A DNA stretch of 9,723 nt, taken from assembly GCA_947177885.1 (NCBI GenBank), contig CAMWWF010000087.1, positions 1 through 9,723 on the forward strand. The letters are read 5' to 3'. The notes under the pieces were generated by a model that saw only the letters and a program-made list of their open reading frames with translations, was not told the origin of the DNA and made no database searches. This DNA comes from an uncultured Lachnospiraceae bacterium. Its GTDB lineage: Bacteria; Bacillota_A; Clostridia; Lachnospirales; Lachnospiraceae. Each line of letters begins with the position of its first letter. The stretch's first letter is position 1. A program made the translations under genes and the position numbers. Positions 1 through 7,163 of this stretch are shown here, one piece after another.

Positions 1-15
1 GGGTTTCAGCTGTGA
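1..15 (+). CDS. 3' end of a BceR-like response regulator (partial)
   Basis: Only the last codons are visible. In frame 1 they read Gly-Phe-Gln-Leu-stop (TGA 13-15), which resembles the usual OmpR-family C-terminus (G-x-G-Y-x-L). The gene order that follows (BceS-like kinase, BceAB-like transporter) makes a response regulator the expected upstream neighbour. The other possibility is frame 2, which runs to TGA 71-73 and ends in Gly-Met-Gly-Tyr-Gln-Leu. Frame 1 is preferred because a tandem duplication should leave the first copy in frame. The upstream sequence would decide this. Confidence 0.4.
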   Translation, partial: GFQL

Positions 16-131
16 AGAGGTAGTCGCATCCGTTCTGATCCTGACATGTCTGGGAATGGGGTATCAGCTGTGAAGAGGAAGAAGCATCCGGTCAGATCCG
101 GATATACCGGGGAATGAGGTATCAGTTATGA
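6..131 (+). repeat. 58-bp tandem repeat of a response-regulator gene end
   Basis: Positions 6-63 and 64-121 are two full 58-bp units matching at 47 of 58 positions, without gaps. A third, partial unit begins at 122 and runs into the kinase start. Each unit boundary carries codons for G-x-x-Y/F-Q-L followed by TGA (stops at 13-15, 71-73 and 129-131). Each TGA overlaps a possible start codon (GTGA at 12 and 70, ATGA at 128). The period is not a multiple of three, so every copy lies in a different frame. This looks like an old duplication of the end of the regulator gene together with its stop/start overlap. Confidence 0.8.
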
Positions 132-1309
132 CAATGACAGAATATTTATCTGATCGCCTGGGGACGATCGTACTTCAGGCGGTCTTCGCAGTGGCATCTG
201 CAGGATTTCTGTATGCTACAGGTACGGGAAGCGGCGTTATCCTGCTATTGGCCATTTTCTGGCTGTTGCTCTTTCCGGGTACCTGTGCGGTGGGGTTTAT
301 CAAGTGCCGTATCCGCCTGCGGGAACTGGAGAATATCATGGACGGGTTGGATGAAAAATATCTGTTCACCGAGTGCATTCCCAGAGGCGGAAGTGTATAT
401 GAGCGCAGATTACTGGAGCTGCTTCGCAGGGCGGGGCGGTCCATGATCGGCGCCGTCTCCGATGCCCGGGCGGCCCAGCGGGAATACAGGGAGTATGTGG
501 AGAGCTGGGTTCATGAGATCAAGACGCCCATGACGGCAGCAGGACTGATCTGCCGCAATACGGATCCCGTAACGCGCCGAAAACTTTCTGCTGAACTGGC
601 GCAGATCGAGGCTCATGTGGAGCGCGCTTTATTTTATGCAAGGGCGGAAAGCCCGGAGAAGGATTTCATCATTCGGCGGATCCCGCTTGGGGAAATTGTG
701 GACGCGGTAGTGGAACGCCACCGGACGCTGCTGATCCAGAGCGGTGTCGCACTGAATGTTCTTGCTGACTGTGCTCCGGCCGGTGATCTTATGCCCCATG
801 GGGAAGAGCCGCTTAAAGAACTGACCGGATGTTCGTCAGAGTACAGGGAGGATGATTTATCCGGAACGTCGGAAGCCCATAAAAGGAATCGTGATTCTGA
901 CAGCGGCAGAGACACAGTGTGGGAGCATACCGTTTACACAGACGATAAATGGGCAGTGTTCATTCTGGGACAGCTGCTGCAGAATGCGGCACGCTATCGG
1001 AGGGAAGCTTCCGAGGGCAGCGCCGGCGGGGAAAACACTCCGGTGATCACCCTGTCTGCGAGGCAGCTGGGACGGCAGGTGCAGCTGCTCGTCAGCGACA
1101 ACGGCACAGGTATTCCCGCACATGAGCTTTCCAGAGTGTTTGACAGGGGATTTACAGGCAGTAACGGCCGCAGACGGGGCGGTTCCACGGGGATGGGGCT
1201 GTACCTTTGCCGCAGACTGGGAGCCTGTCTGGAGATCGGCCTGCAGATCGCTTCAAAGGAAGGGCAGGGGACAACGGTGACAATGACCTTTCCGGCATTG
1301 AGCACATGA
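128..1309 (+). CDS. BceS-like intramembrane-sensing histidine kinase
   Basis: Inner-membrane sensor kinase of a two-component system, 393 aa. Two hydrophobic segments (about 12-32 and 36-57) sit close together with almost no extracellular loop. This is the hallmark of intramembrane-sensing kinases, which rely on a BceAB-type transporter to detect the peptide. The phosphoacceptor His129 lies in an H-box (WVHEIKTP). Asn286 marks the N-box, DNGTGIP (324-330) the G1 box, and GSTGMGLYL (352-360) the G2 box, so the kinase looks catalytically intact. The start at ATG 128 has GAGGT at 116-120, seven bases upstream, and overlaps the TGA of the last repeat copy (ATGA), which suggests translational coupling to the regulator. 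Oddity: about 50 polar residues (roughly 214-266) are inserted between the dimerisation helices and the ATPase domain. The transporter genes follow after a 240-base gap with its own operator. Confidence 0.93.
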   Translation: MTMTEYLSDRLGTIVLQAVFAVASAGFLYATGTGSGVILLLAIFWLLLFPGTCAVGFIKCRIRLRELENIMDGLDEKYLFTECIPRGGSVYERRLLELLRRAGRSMIGAVSDARAAQREYREYVESWVHEIKTPMTAAGLICRNTDPVTRRKLSAELAQIEAHVERALFYARAESPEKDFIIRRIPLGEIVDAVVERHRTLLIQSGVALNVLADCAPAGDLMPHGEEPLKELTGCSSEYREDDLSGTSEAHKRNRDSDSGRDTVWEHTVYTDDKWAVFILGQLLQNAARYRREASEGSAGGENTPVITLSARQLGRQVQLLVSDNGTGIPAHELSRVFDRGFTGSNGRRRGGSTGMGLYLCRRLGACLEIGLQIASKEGQGTTVTMTFPALST

Positions 1310-1350
1310 TCGGAAAGGAAAATAAGGCATATCGGATGAAATGTCCGTAT

Positions 1351-1368
1351 TCTTACAAAAGTGTAAGA
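1351..1368 (+). promoter_or_regulatory. BceR-type operator (inverted repeat)
   Basis: A perfect 7-bp inverted repeat, TCTTACA-AAAG-TGTAAGA. It contains TTACA-N4-TGTAA, the core I recall for BceR-type regulators of peptide-resistance transporters. It lies in the gap between the kinase and the ATPase gene, where such sites are expected. It is centred about 63 bases upstream of a plausible start site near 1423, a usual spacing for an activator. The regulator that binds it would be the gene whose tail enters the window at position 1. Confidence 0.75.
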
Positions 1369-1386
1369 TAAATCCATATCAGACCA

Positions 1387-1421
1387 ATACAAGAAGCTCT
1401 GTCTCTGGGGTATTCTTGTAT
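1387..1421 (+). promoter_or_regulatory. Probable activator-dependent promoter with a 9-bp inverted repeat
   Basis: TATTCT at 1411-1416 is a reasonable -10 box. The hexamer 18 bases upstream, ATACAA (1387-1392), is a poor -35, as expected for a promoter that needs an activator at 1351-1368. The same stretch forms a perfect 9-bp inverted repeat, ATACAAGAA (1387-1395) and TTCTTGTAT (1413-1421), with a 17-base gap. It has no following T-run, so it is not a terminator. It may be a second binding site or chance. The remaining leader to 1549 (about 125 bases) shows no other clear element. Confidence 0.45.
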
Positions 1422-1549
1422 CAGTTCAATCAGATTTCTGCACGGACATGTGCACTCACAGGCAGGGCGGCGGAGAAAGACGGCCATAAACAGCGCTGCC
1501 GATGGGAGTGCTGTCCGGGCGGATCAGGAACGGAGATAAGGAGGGCCTT

Positions 1550-2308
1550 ATGTTACAGGTAAGAAATATCGAAAAGTATTACGGAAGCAGAAATAATGTC
1601 ACCAAAGCCCTGGATCGTGTCAGCTTTACCGTGGAGGACGGGGAGTTTATGGCGATCATGGGAGCTTCGGGCAGCGGGAAGACCACGCTGCTCAACTGTA
1701 TCTCCACCATTGATACGGTGAGTGCCGGGGAGATCCTGTTGGACGGCGAGAATATTGCGGAGCTGCCCGCCGGTGAGCTGGCAAGGTTCCGCCGGGAAAG
1801 ACTGGGATTTGTGTTTCAGGACTTTAACTTGCTGGACACGCTGACGGTGGAGGAAAATATCGGTCTGGCGCTGTCCCTGAACCACAGCGATCCCCATGCC
1901 GTCAAAAATCAGGTGGAAAAGGTGGCATCAAAGCTTGGCATCCAGGATATCCTGGGGAAATTTCCCTATCAGGTCTCCGGAGGGCAGAAGCAGAGGGCGG
2001 CCTGCGCCCGGGCCATTGTGGCAGGGCAGTCCCTGCTGCTGGCCGACGAACCGACGGGAGCGCTGGATTCCAGGGCGTCGAAGAACCTCCTGGAGATCAT
2101 GACGCAGATGAACCGGGACATGGGAACCACTATTCTCATGGTGACTCATGACGCCTACAGCGCAAGCTATGCAAAGCGCATATTGTTCTTGAAGGACGGC
2201 AGGATCTTTAATGAACTGCTCCGGGGGGAGCGTTCCCGTTCTGTCCTTTATCATGAGATTCTGGATGTGCTGGCTCTGTTGGGAGGTGATCTCAGTGACG
2301 TTATCTAA
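1550..2308 (+). CDS. BceA-like ABC transporter ATP-binding protein
   Basis: Cytoplasmic ATPase of the peptide-sensing and detoxification transporter, 252 aa, the usual size for the family. Visible motifs: Walker A GASGSGKT (38-45), Q-loop Gln90 (VFQDFNLL), signature VSGGQ (142-146), Walker B LLLADE (162-167) with D-loop GALD, and switch His200 (VTHD). The C-terminal ILDVLALLGGDLSDVI is of the type seen in BceA proteins. ATG 1550 is chosen over the in-frame ATG at 1502 because AAGGAGG (1538-1544) sits five bases before it and homology to the family begins there. The 3' end overlaps the permease gene by 14 bases, so the two are co-translated. Expression is probably driven by the operator-promoter at 1351-1416. 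Confidence 0.95.
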   Translation: MLQVRNIEKYYGSRNNVTKALDRVSFTVEDGEFMAIMGASGSGKTTLLNCISTIDTVSAGEILLDGENIAELPAGELARFRRERLGFVFQDFNLLDTLTVEENIGLALSLNHSDPHAVKNQVEKVASKLGIQDILGKFPYQVSGGQKQRAACARAIVAGQSLLLADEPTGALDSRASKNLLEIMTQMNRDMGTTILMVTHDAYSASYAKRILFLKDGRIFNELLRGERSRSVLYHEILDVLALLGGDLSDVI

Positions 2309-4316
2309 GCTGTCCCTGCGAAATGCCTGCAGGCAGGCAAGGGATTATCTGGTTTACTTTGTCACTGTCAGTATGGTGACGGCGCTGATGTATGCCTTTA
2401 ACGGGCTGATCTTTTCCGAAGAGATACAGACCCTGTCTAAAATGCTGCGCTCCATGACGCTGGCGATCATACTGGCAAGCATTGTGGTAGTGTGTGTCAT
2501 CAGCTGGCTGGTGTCTTACACTACGAAATTCATGCTGACCAGGAGGAGCAGGGAGCTTGGCACCTATATCCTGATCGGTCTGGAGAATGAGCAGGTGGCC
2601 CGGCTGTTCTTTCTGGAGAATGTGGCGGTGGGGGCTTTGGCCATGGTGCTGGGAATGATCCTTGGCAATCTGATCTTTCAGGCATTGCGGGCGATCGTTC
2701 TGGCTATGTTCGGTATGGGATATCATTTTGCCTTTTCCTTTTCCCTTAAGACGGTGGGGCTGACACTGATTTATTTCGTGCTGATCTATCTGTCCGTACA
2801 GTTCAGGAGCCGCAGGCGGATCCGGACAATGAAGATTTATGACCTGATCTATTTCGAGAAGCAGAACGAAGAGGCGGTGATCAAAAAGAGCAGCAGCAGA
2901 AGACGGATCTCCGTGGTGTCCATTGTTCTGGGCGTGGCGGGAACAGTGCTGATCCTGGCAGGTAATCTGTTTTTCGGCATTGTCGGAGCGGGATGTATCA
3001 TTGCTTTTCTGTACGGCTTTTTCGCTAGCTTTTCCTCCGGTGTTCCCGCCTGGTTTGAGAAGCATAATGGGAAGAAGTATCAGGGACAGAATCTTCTGGT
3101 GTTTCGTGCGCTCTCCGCCAAGCTGGCGACCATGGGAGTGGTCATGGCTACCATTGCCATGCTTTTTACCGCAGTGCTGATCGCGGAGGGCACGGGAATG
3201 ACCTTCCGCGCCATGTTCTGCAACCGGGCGAAGTGGTTGTCCTGCTTTGATCTGGTACTCAGTGTGGAAGCGTCAGTGGCGGATATGGAGTATGAGGAAT
3301 GCATGGATTATATCAGGGAAAATATCCCTGTCCTCGACGCGTGGCAGTATCCGATATATCTGGGAGATACGGCTGAGGTTACCGACTATATCGGGGAAAA
3401 TACAGAATATTATCCTTATTATCCCAGGGACACGGTGATGAAGGCCAGTGATTATGCGGCGCTTCGCAGGATGCTGGGTTACCCGGAGGTGACCATGGAA
3501 CCGGGGCGGACACAGGACGGTCAGTCTGCCGGTCAGTACATCATACACTGTCAGCCCTATGTGGGGGAAGTGTTAAAGGACTGGAGCCGGCCTGTTCGTA
3601 TGGGAGAGTATACTCTGACGCCGGGGGGCATTTACACGGAGACATTTGCCCAGTATCTGTGGGGTGTCAATGGGAACAGATTTATTCTGGTGGTGCCGGA
3701 TGAGGCGGCGGAGGGTCTTGCCGTCAGCCATAATATCTATGCGGCCAAAACCGCGGAACCGGTGGAAGAGAGCCAGTATGAGGCCATGGAGGAGATATTG
3801 GATCAGAATGTGTACAGCGGGAGCTCGTTTATGTACAGCGCGCTTTATCTGTATGTCAGATCTGCAGAGGAGGCAGAGGTGGCGGTTATGACGGCCATGA
3901 CGGTCTTCCCGCTGTTTTACCTGGCGCTGGTGCTCATCATGACTGCCGCCACGATCCTGACCATACAGCAGCTTGACGAGACCCGGCGCTACAGGCAGCA
4001 GTATGGCCTGCTGTATAAGCTGGGCATGGACCGGCGGGAGATGATGAAAGCGCTGAGGACGCAGGTCGCCATATATTACACTATGCCGGCCATACCGCCT
4101 GTGCTGATTGGTGTCACCTTTGTGCTGAATCTGGGAGGCGCCGTGGAGCCGGGAACCCTGACGGGAGCCAGCCATCCCCTTGTGATCACAGGCATGGCGC
4201 TGGGGCTGTTCTTCCTGATCTATGGGGTGTATATCCTGCTTGCCTATACCGGGCTGAAGCGGAATGTGCTGCCGGAAACATGCAGTGTTTCCTCGGTGTC
4301 CGGTTCCGCCAAATAA
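2295..4316 (+). CDS. BceB-like ABC transporter permease (FtsX fold)
   Basis: Membrane subunit of the peptide-resistance transporter, 673 aa, about the usual BceB length. Ten hydrophobic segments are visible, near residues 18-38, 54-76, 104-128, 150-170, 205-223, 226-246, 279-298, 535-557, 590-612 and 630-652. A soluble region of about 230 residues (roughly 302-532) lies between segments 7 and 8. That is the extracellular domain that recognises peptide antibiotics or their lipid complexes and defines the BceB family. The start is GTG 2295: GGAGG (2282-2286) lies eight bases upstream within the last ATPase codons, and the protein then opens with the family-like N-terminus MTLSKLSLRNA. A longer reading frame from ATG 2211 is rejected because it overlaps the ATPase by nearly 100 bases. 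The peptide recognised cannot be read from the sequence. No terminator is seen after the stop. Confidence 0.93.
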   Translation: MTLSKLSLRNACRQARDYLVYFVTVSMVTALMYAFNGLIFSEEIQTLSKMLRSMTLAIILASIVVVCVISWLVSYTTKFMLTRRSRELGTYILIGLENEQVARLFFLENVAVGALAMVLGMILGNLIFQALRAIVLAMFGMGYHFAFSFSLKTVGLTLIYFVLIYLSVQFRSRRRIRTMKIYDLIYFEKQNEEAVIKKSSSRRRISVVSIVLGVAGTVLILAGNLFFGIVGAGCIIAFLYGFFASFSSGVPAWFEKHNGKKYQGQNLLVFRALSAKLATMGVVMATIAMLFTAVLIAEGTGMTFRAMFCNRAKWLSCFDLVLSVEASVADMEYEECMDYIRENIPVLDAWQYPIYLGDTAEVTDYIGENTEYYPYYPRDTVMKASDYAALRRMLGYPEVTMEPGRTQDGQSAGQYIIHCQPYVGEVLKDWSRPVRMGEYTLTPGGIYTETFAQYLWGVNGNRFILVVPDEAAEGLAVSHNIYAAKTAEPVEESQYEAMEEILDQNVYSGSSFMYSALYLYVRSAEEAEVAVMTAMTVFPLFYLALVLIMTAATILTIQQLDETRRYRQQYGLLYKLGMDRREMMKALRTQVAIYYTMPAIPPVLIGVTFVLNLGGAVEPGTLTGASHPLVITGMALGLFFLIYGVYILLAYTGLKRNVLPETCSVSSVSGSAK

Positions 4317-4360
4317 ATTCAACTGAAAATTACAAAAAGTATTAAAAATGAAAATCTGAT

Positions 4361-5056
4361 TTACAGATCTGCCATATATTTTTTGTCGTATATCTGCTGC
4401 AGCGCCTTTTCCGCATCGGCGCCCAGGTCATCAATACACTCGGAAACCTTTACCTCCAGGACGAAGGACCTTCCCCGCAGGGACGGACTTTTCACCATAA
4501 GGTCCGTCCTTCTTTTTCCGGACTCCCGGTTGGACTTTACCAGATATTCCTCGCTCTGACATAATATTCCCGCGAGAAAACCATGATAAAAATTTTCCGC
4601 ACTGTCGTAGAAGCTGATGGTGGTGATCAGCTGCTCATTCAGGATCTCGCTGATCCTCTCTGCGTTTCCGGCCTCCATTGCGCGGTACAGATCGTACATG
4701 AATTTTATAACGCTCCAGGGATATAGACATCTGTGTTCCCAAAAGTATATCCGTCGTACCATTCTTTCATGGTTGGAAAGCGTTTCTCCACGCCATAATC
4801 CTTCATGATCTGTATAACTTCCGTCTCTGTAAATCCGAAATGTCATTATAGCTTTTATCTGAAACGGAAATAATGTTTAAGTGGTTCAGCCCGGTGAAAA
4901 TGCTTTCCTTTGAAATCTTGAGGCAGCCTGTGATCACCGCAAACTGCAGATAATCGTTGGTCTTTAAGCCCGATTCAAACAGCGAGCGGACAAAATCCAC
5001 CATCTCTCTGTAAAATCCCCGAAAATACGCATTCTCCAATGGCACATCGTATTTTC
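4361..5056 (-). pseudogene. Remnant of an AAA-ATPase / PD-(D/E)XK nuclease-family gene
   Basis: The minus strand encodes the C-terminal part of the large AAA-ATPase-like protein with a PD-(D/E)XK nuclease domain that is multicopy in Lachnospiraceae and Bacteroidales. Homology starts around YDVPLENAYFRGFY (near 5054) and continues through ESGLKTND and FAVITGCLKISKESIF. It then needs two frame changes, one near 4831-4842 (to a frame reading [14 protein letters not shown] and [12 protein letters not shown]) and one near 4717-4724 (to a frame reading [13 protein letters not shown]). The last frame holds nuclease motifs: Asp in RTDLMV, EVK in VLEVKV, and QQIYDKKY near the end, stop at 4361. The N-terminal half with the Walker motifs is missing. 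Two frameshifts plus the 5' truncation make this a dead gene. The role of the intact family is not firmly known. Confidence 0.85.
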
Positions 5057-5099
5057 GCAATTGTTTATTCCTGCGAGCATGGCTATCAAAGCCAGCTCG

Positions 5100-5242
5100 C
5101 AGCTGGGTTTGACGGGCTGTGGGGTGATCCTGACTATGGCTGGTGGTATATAGAACAAGGTATGGTTGCATTTGGCTCTACAGGAACGGTGGAATATGAT
5201 GGAAGTACATTTTATGTGGAAAATGGGCGTGTGATATTTTAA
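5100..5242 (+). pseudogene. 3' remnant of a WWY-repeat surface protein
   Basis: The last 45 or so codons read GDPDYGWWYIEQGMVAF, then STGTVEYDGSTFYVENGRV, stop TAA at 5240-5242. This resembles the aromatic C-terminal repeats (WWYVENGxVDFxYTG) of large secreted or wall-associated proteins in Lachnospiraceae. No signal peptide, full repeat array or upstream domain is present. An ATG at 5039 lies in frame, but the first 25-30 residues come from sequence that is antisense to the neighbouring nuclease remnant, and no ribosome site precedes it. It is therefore read as a 5'-truncated fragment, facing away from the minus-strand remnant. Confidence 0.6.
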
Positions 5243-5291
5243 TCTATGCAGACAGCAGAAAATACAATCTTTGCAGGAGAGAAAGAATCCA

Positions 5292-5320
5292 TTGATAAGT
5301 TACAGGATTCATTGTATAAT
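5292..5320 (+). promoter_or_regulatory. Near-consensus sigma-A promoter of trpB2
   Basis: TTGATA (5292-5297) and TATAAT (5315-5320) are separated by exactly 17 bases. This is the best-looking vegetative promoter in the window. Transcription would start near 5327 and leave a leader of about 190 bases before the trpB ATG. The leader shows no run of Trp codons and no T-box specifier or antiterminator consensus that I can recognise. It contains only weak hairpins (for example CCTG-TCGG-CAGG) and an 11-base direct repeat, CGGCAGGGTGT. Confidence 0.75.
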
Positions 5321-5518
5321 ATCGTCATGTGTTTCCGGTATTGGCTGTTTCAGTGTCCTGACCTTTCCTGTCGGCAGGGTGTGTATATGTTACCATCCGG
5401 CCGCCGGCAGGGTGTCTGACTCTGGTATGGATCGGAAAATCCACAAAGCCAATTTCCAAACCGATGGGGTACTGGAAGCGGGAAGAAAATGATCAAGCAA
5501 AGAAAGTGAGAAAATGAC

Positions 5519-6892
5519 ATGGACAAGAAGATCCCTTATAAAATCTATCTGGAAGAACAGGAAATGCCGAAACAATGGTATAATGTACGTGCGGATATGA
5601 AGAAGAAGCCGGCGCCCATCCTGAATCCGGGGACTTTACAGCCGGTTACGGAGGATGAGCTTTCCGGTATCTTCTGCAGAGAGCTGGCGAAGCAGGAGCT
5701 GGACGATACCACGCCTTACTTTGATATACCGCAGGAGATCCGGGATTTTTACAAAATGTACCGTCCGTCACCGCTGGTACGGGCATACTGTCTGGAAGAG
5801 AAGCTTAAGACCCCCGCTCACATTTACTATAAGTTCGAGGGAAATAACACATCAGGAAGTCATAAGCTGAATTCTGCAATTGCCCAGGCTTATTACGCAA
5901 AGAAGCAGGGATTAAAGGGAGTAACCACAGAGACCGGTGCGGGACAGTGGGGAACGGCTCTTTCCATGGCATGTTCCTATTTTGATCTGGACTGTCAGGT
6001 TTACATGGTAAAGTGCTCTTACGAGCAAAAGCCCTTCCGGCGCGAGGTTATGCGCACTTACGGAGCGAAGGTAACTCCTTCCCCGTCCATGAATACCAAT
6101 ATCGGGCGTAAGATCAATGAAGAATTTCCGGGAACCACAGGAAGCCTTGGCTGTGCGATCTCGGAGGCGGTGGAAGCGGCAACCACCCAGGAAGGTTATC
6201 GCTATGTGCTGGGTTCTGTGTTGGCACAGGTATTGCTGCATCAGTCCATCATCGGTCTGGAGACGAAAGCCGCTCTGGACAAATACGGCATCAAGGCGGA
6301 TACCATTATCGGCTGCGCCGGCGGCGGTTCTAATTTAGGCGGACTGATCTCTCCTTTTGCGGGGGAGATCTTAAGAGGAGAGGCTGATTACAGGATGATC
6401 GCAGTGGAGCCTGCTTCCTGCCCCAGCCTCACAAGAGGAGTCTATGCCTATGATTTCTGCGATACCGGAAAGGTATGTCCGCTTGCGAAAATGTATACTC
6501 TGGGAAGCGGTTTTATACCCTCAGCAAATCATGCGGGCGGTCTCCGCTATCATGGCATGAGTTCCACGGTTTCCGAGCTGTATGATCAGGGGCTTTTGGA
6601 GGCCAGGAGCGTGGAGCAGACGGAAGTGTTTAAGGCGGCGGAAACCTTTGCAAGAGTGGAGGGGATCCTTCCCGCTCCGGAAAGCAGTCATGCGATCCGG
6701 GTTGCCATTGATGAGGCCGTGAAGTGTAAGGAGACGGGAGAAGAGAAGAACATCGTATTCGGTCTGACGGGTACGGGTTACTTTGATATGGTTGCCTACC
6801 AGAAATACAATGACGGAGATATGAGTGATTACATTCCTACGGATGAAGAGCTGGCGGAAGCGATATCAAAGCTTCCGAAGGTGGAGTTATAA
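5519..6892 (+). CDS. trpB: TrpB2-type tryptophan synthase beta chain
   Basis: Pyridoxal-phosphate enzyme of the TrpB2 branch, 457 aa, longer than the roughly 400 aa of TrpB1 because of the N-terminal extension typical of TrpB2. It joins indole to a serine-derived aminoacrylate to give tryptophan. Visible landmarks: the PLP lysine Lys116 in TSGSHKLNSA, the catalytic-Glu region TETGAGQWG (Glu138), the cofactor phosphate loop GGGSN (268-272), and a C-terminal segment FGLTGTGYFD. All look intact. No trpA or other trp gene is adjacent, consistent with the stand-alone nature of TrpB2, which in studied cases does not need TrpA and may salvage indole or use O-phosphoserine. The ATG at 5519 has only a weak ribosome site (AAAGTGAG, 5503-5510). 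The gene is monocistronic: strong promoter at 5292, terminator at 6930. Confidence 0.95.
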   Translation: MDKKIPYKIYLEEQEMPKQWYNVRADMKKKPAPILNPGTLQPVTEDELSGIFCRELAKQELDDTTPYFDIPQEIRDFYKMYRPSPLVRAYCLEEKLKTPAHIYYKFEGNNTSGSHKLNSAIAQAYYAKKQGLKGVTTETGAGQWGTALSMACSYFDLDCQVYMVKCSYEQKPFRREVMRTYGAKVTPSPSMNTNIGRKINEEFPGTTGSLGCAISEAVEAATTQEGYRYVLGSVLAQVLLHQSIIGLETKAALDKYGIKADTIIGCAGGGSNLGGLISPFAGEILRGEADYRMIAVEPASCPSLTRGVYAYDFCDTGKVCPLAKMYTLGSGFIPSANHAGGLRYHGMSSTVSELYDQGLLEARSVEQTEVFKAAETFARVEGILPAPESSHAIRVAIDEAVKCKETGEEKNIVFGLTGTGYFDMVAYQKYNDGDMSDYIPTDEELAEAISKLPKVEL

Positions 6893-6896
6893 ACAG

Positions 6897-6917
6897 ACCG
6901 CCAGGCGGATCGGCGGT
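6897..6917 (+). other. Small hairpin after trpB
   Basis: ACCGCC (6897-6902) and GGCGGT (6912-6917) form a 6-bp stem around a nine-base loop, just after the trpB stop codon. No T-run follows. It may protect the 3' end or assist the terminator that follows. Confidence 0.4.
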
Positions 6918-6929
6918 TAAGATTTCAAT

Positions 6930-6970
6930 AAGGCTGCGCACTGACTGTCGGTGTGCGGCTTTATTTTTTT
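6930..6970 (+). terminator. Intrinsic terminator of trpB
   Basis: A 12-bp stem with three G-U pairs (6930-6941 with 6951-6962) and a nine-base loop, followed by A and seven T residues (6964-6970). The position, 38 bases after the trpB stop, fits a strong Rho-independent terminator. Confidence 0.9.
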
Positions 6971-6978
6971 AGGAAACC

Positions 6979-7058
6979 GTTCAGGCATCCCCTTGTGTGA
7001 AGTCAGATTATCGTAACAGTTCAGATAGCTCCTCCCGCGAAGTCAGAATTTCGTTCCT
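6979..7058. repeat. Imperfect 40-bp direct repeat in a gene-free stretch
   Basis: Two adjacent 40-base units (from about 6979-6981 and 7019-7021) match at 27 of 40 positions, sharing a TTCAG start and a GAAGTCAGA core with TCGT soon after. The stretch 6971-7163 has no gene. Besides this repeat it holds only the inverted repeat at 7100-7129. Origin unknown. Confidence 0.5.
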
Positions 7059-7099
7059 GTGCAATTTTGCGGGACCTGCGAGCGCAGTGTGTATCATCA

Positions 7100-7129
7100 T
7101 GACAGTTCAGTGACCTGTCTGAACTGTCA
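7100..7129. repeat. Perfect 11-bp inverted repeat upstream of the ComFB gene
   Basis: TGACAGTTCAG (7100-7110) and CTGAACTGTCA (7119-7129) are exact reverse complements around an eight-base spacer. No T-run follows, so it is not a terminator. It lies about 35 bases before the -35 box of the next promoter, a place where an activator or repressor site could be. As RNA it would form a stable stem. Confidence 0.65.
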
Positions 7130-7163
7130 CGGATCATCCAAAATGTAAAAAGAACATTGTGTC

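Noticed and set aside
1502..1549. Upstream in-frame extension of the ABC ATPase starting at ATG 1502
   Set aside because: It adds 16 residues with no family resemblance and has no ribosome site, while ATG 1550 follows AAGGAGG directly.
2211..2294. N-terminal extension of the permease from ATG 2211
   Set aside because: It lies wholly inside the ATPase gene; GTG 2295 with GGAGG eight bases upstream gives the family-like N-terminus.
5039..5099. Treating the plus-strand frame from 5039 as an intact small protein of 67 aa
   Set aside because: No ribosome site precedes it, and its first part is antisense to the nuclease remnant; only the end resembles a surface-protein repeat.
5246..5419. A 57-codon frame starting MQTAENTIFAGEKESIDKLQ
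   Set aside because: It overlaps the near-consensus trpB promoter, has no ribosome site and resembles nothing I know; it may be debris from the neighbouring remnant zone.
5321..5518. A T-box or Trp attenuator in the trpB leader
   Set aside because: No T-box antiterminator consensus, no Trp codon run and no terminator hairpin with a T-run could be found.
6979..7058. A CRISPR array or transposon end
   Set aside because: Only two imperfect adjacent 40-base units, no spacers, no transposase and no target-site duplication are visible.
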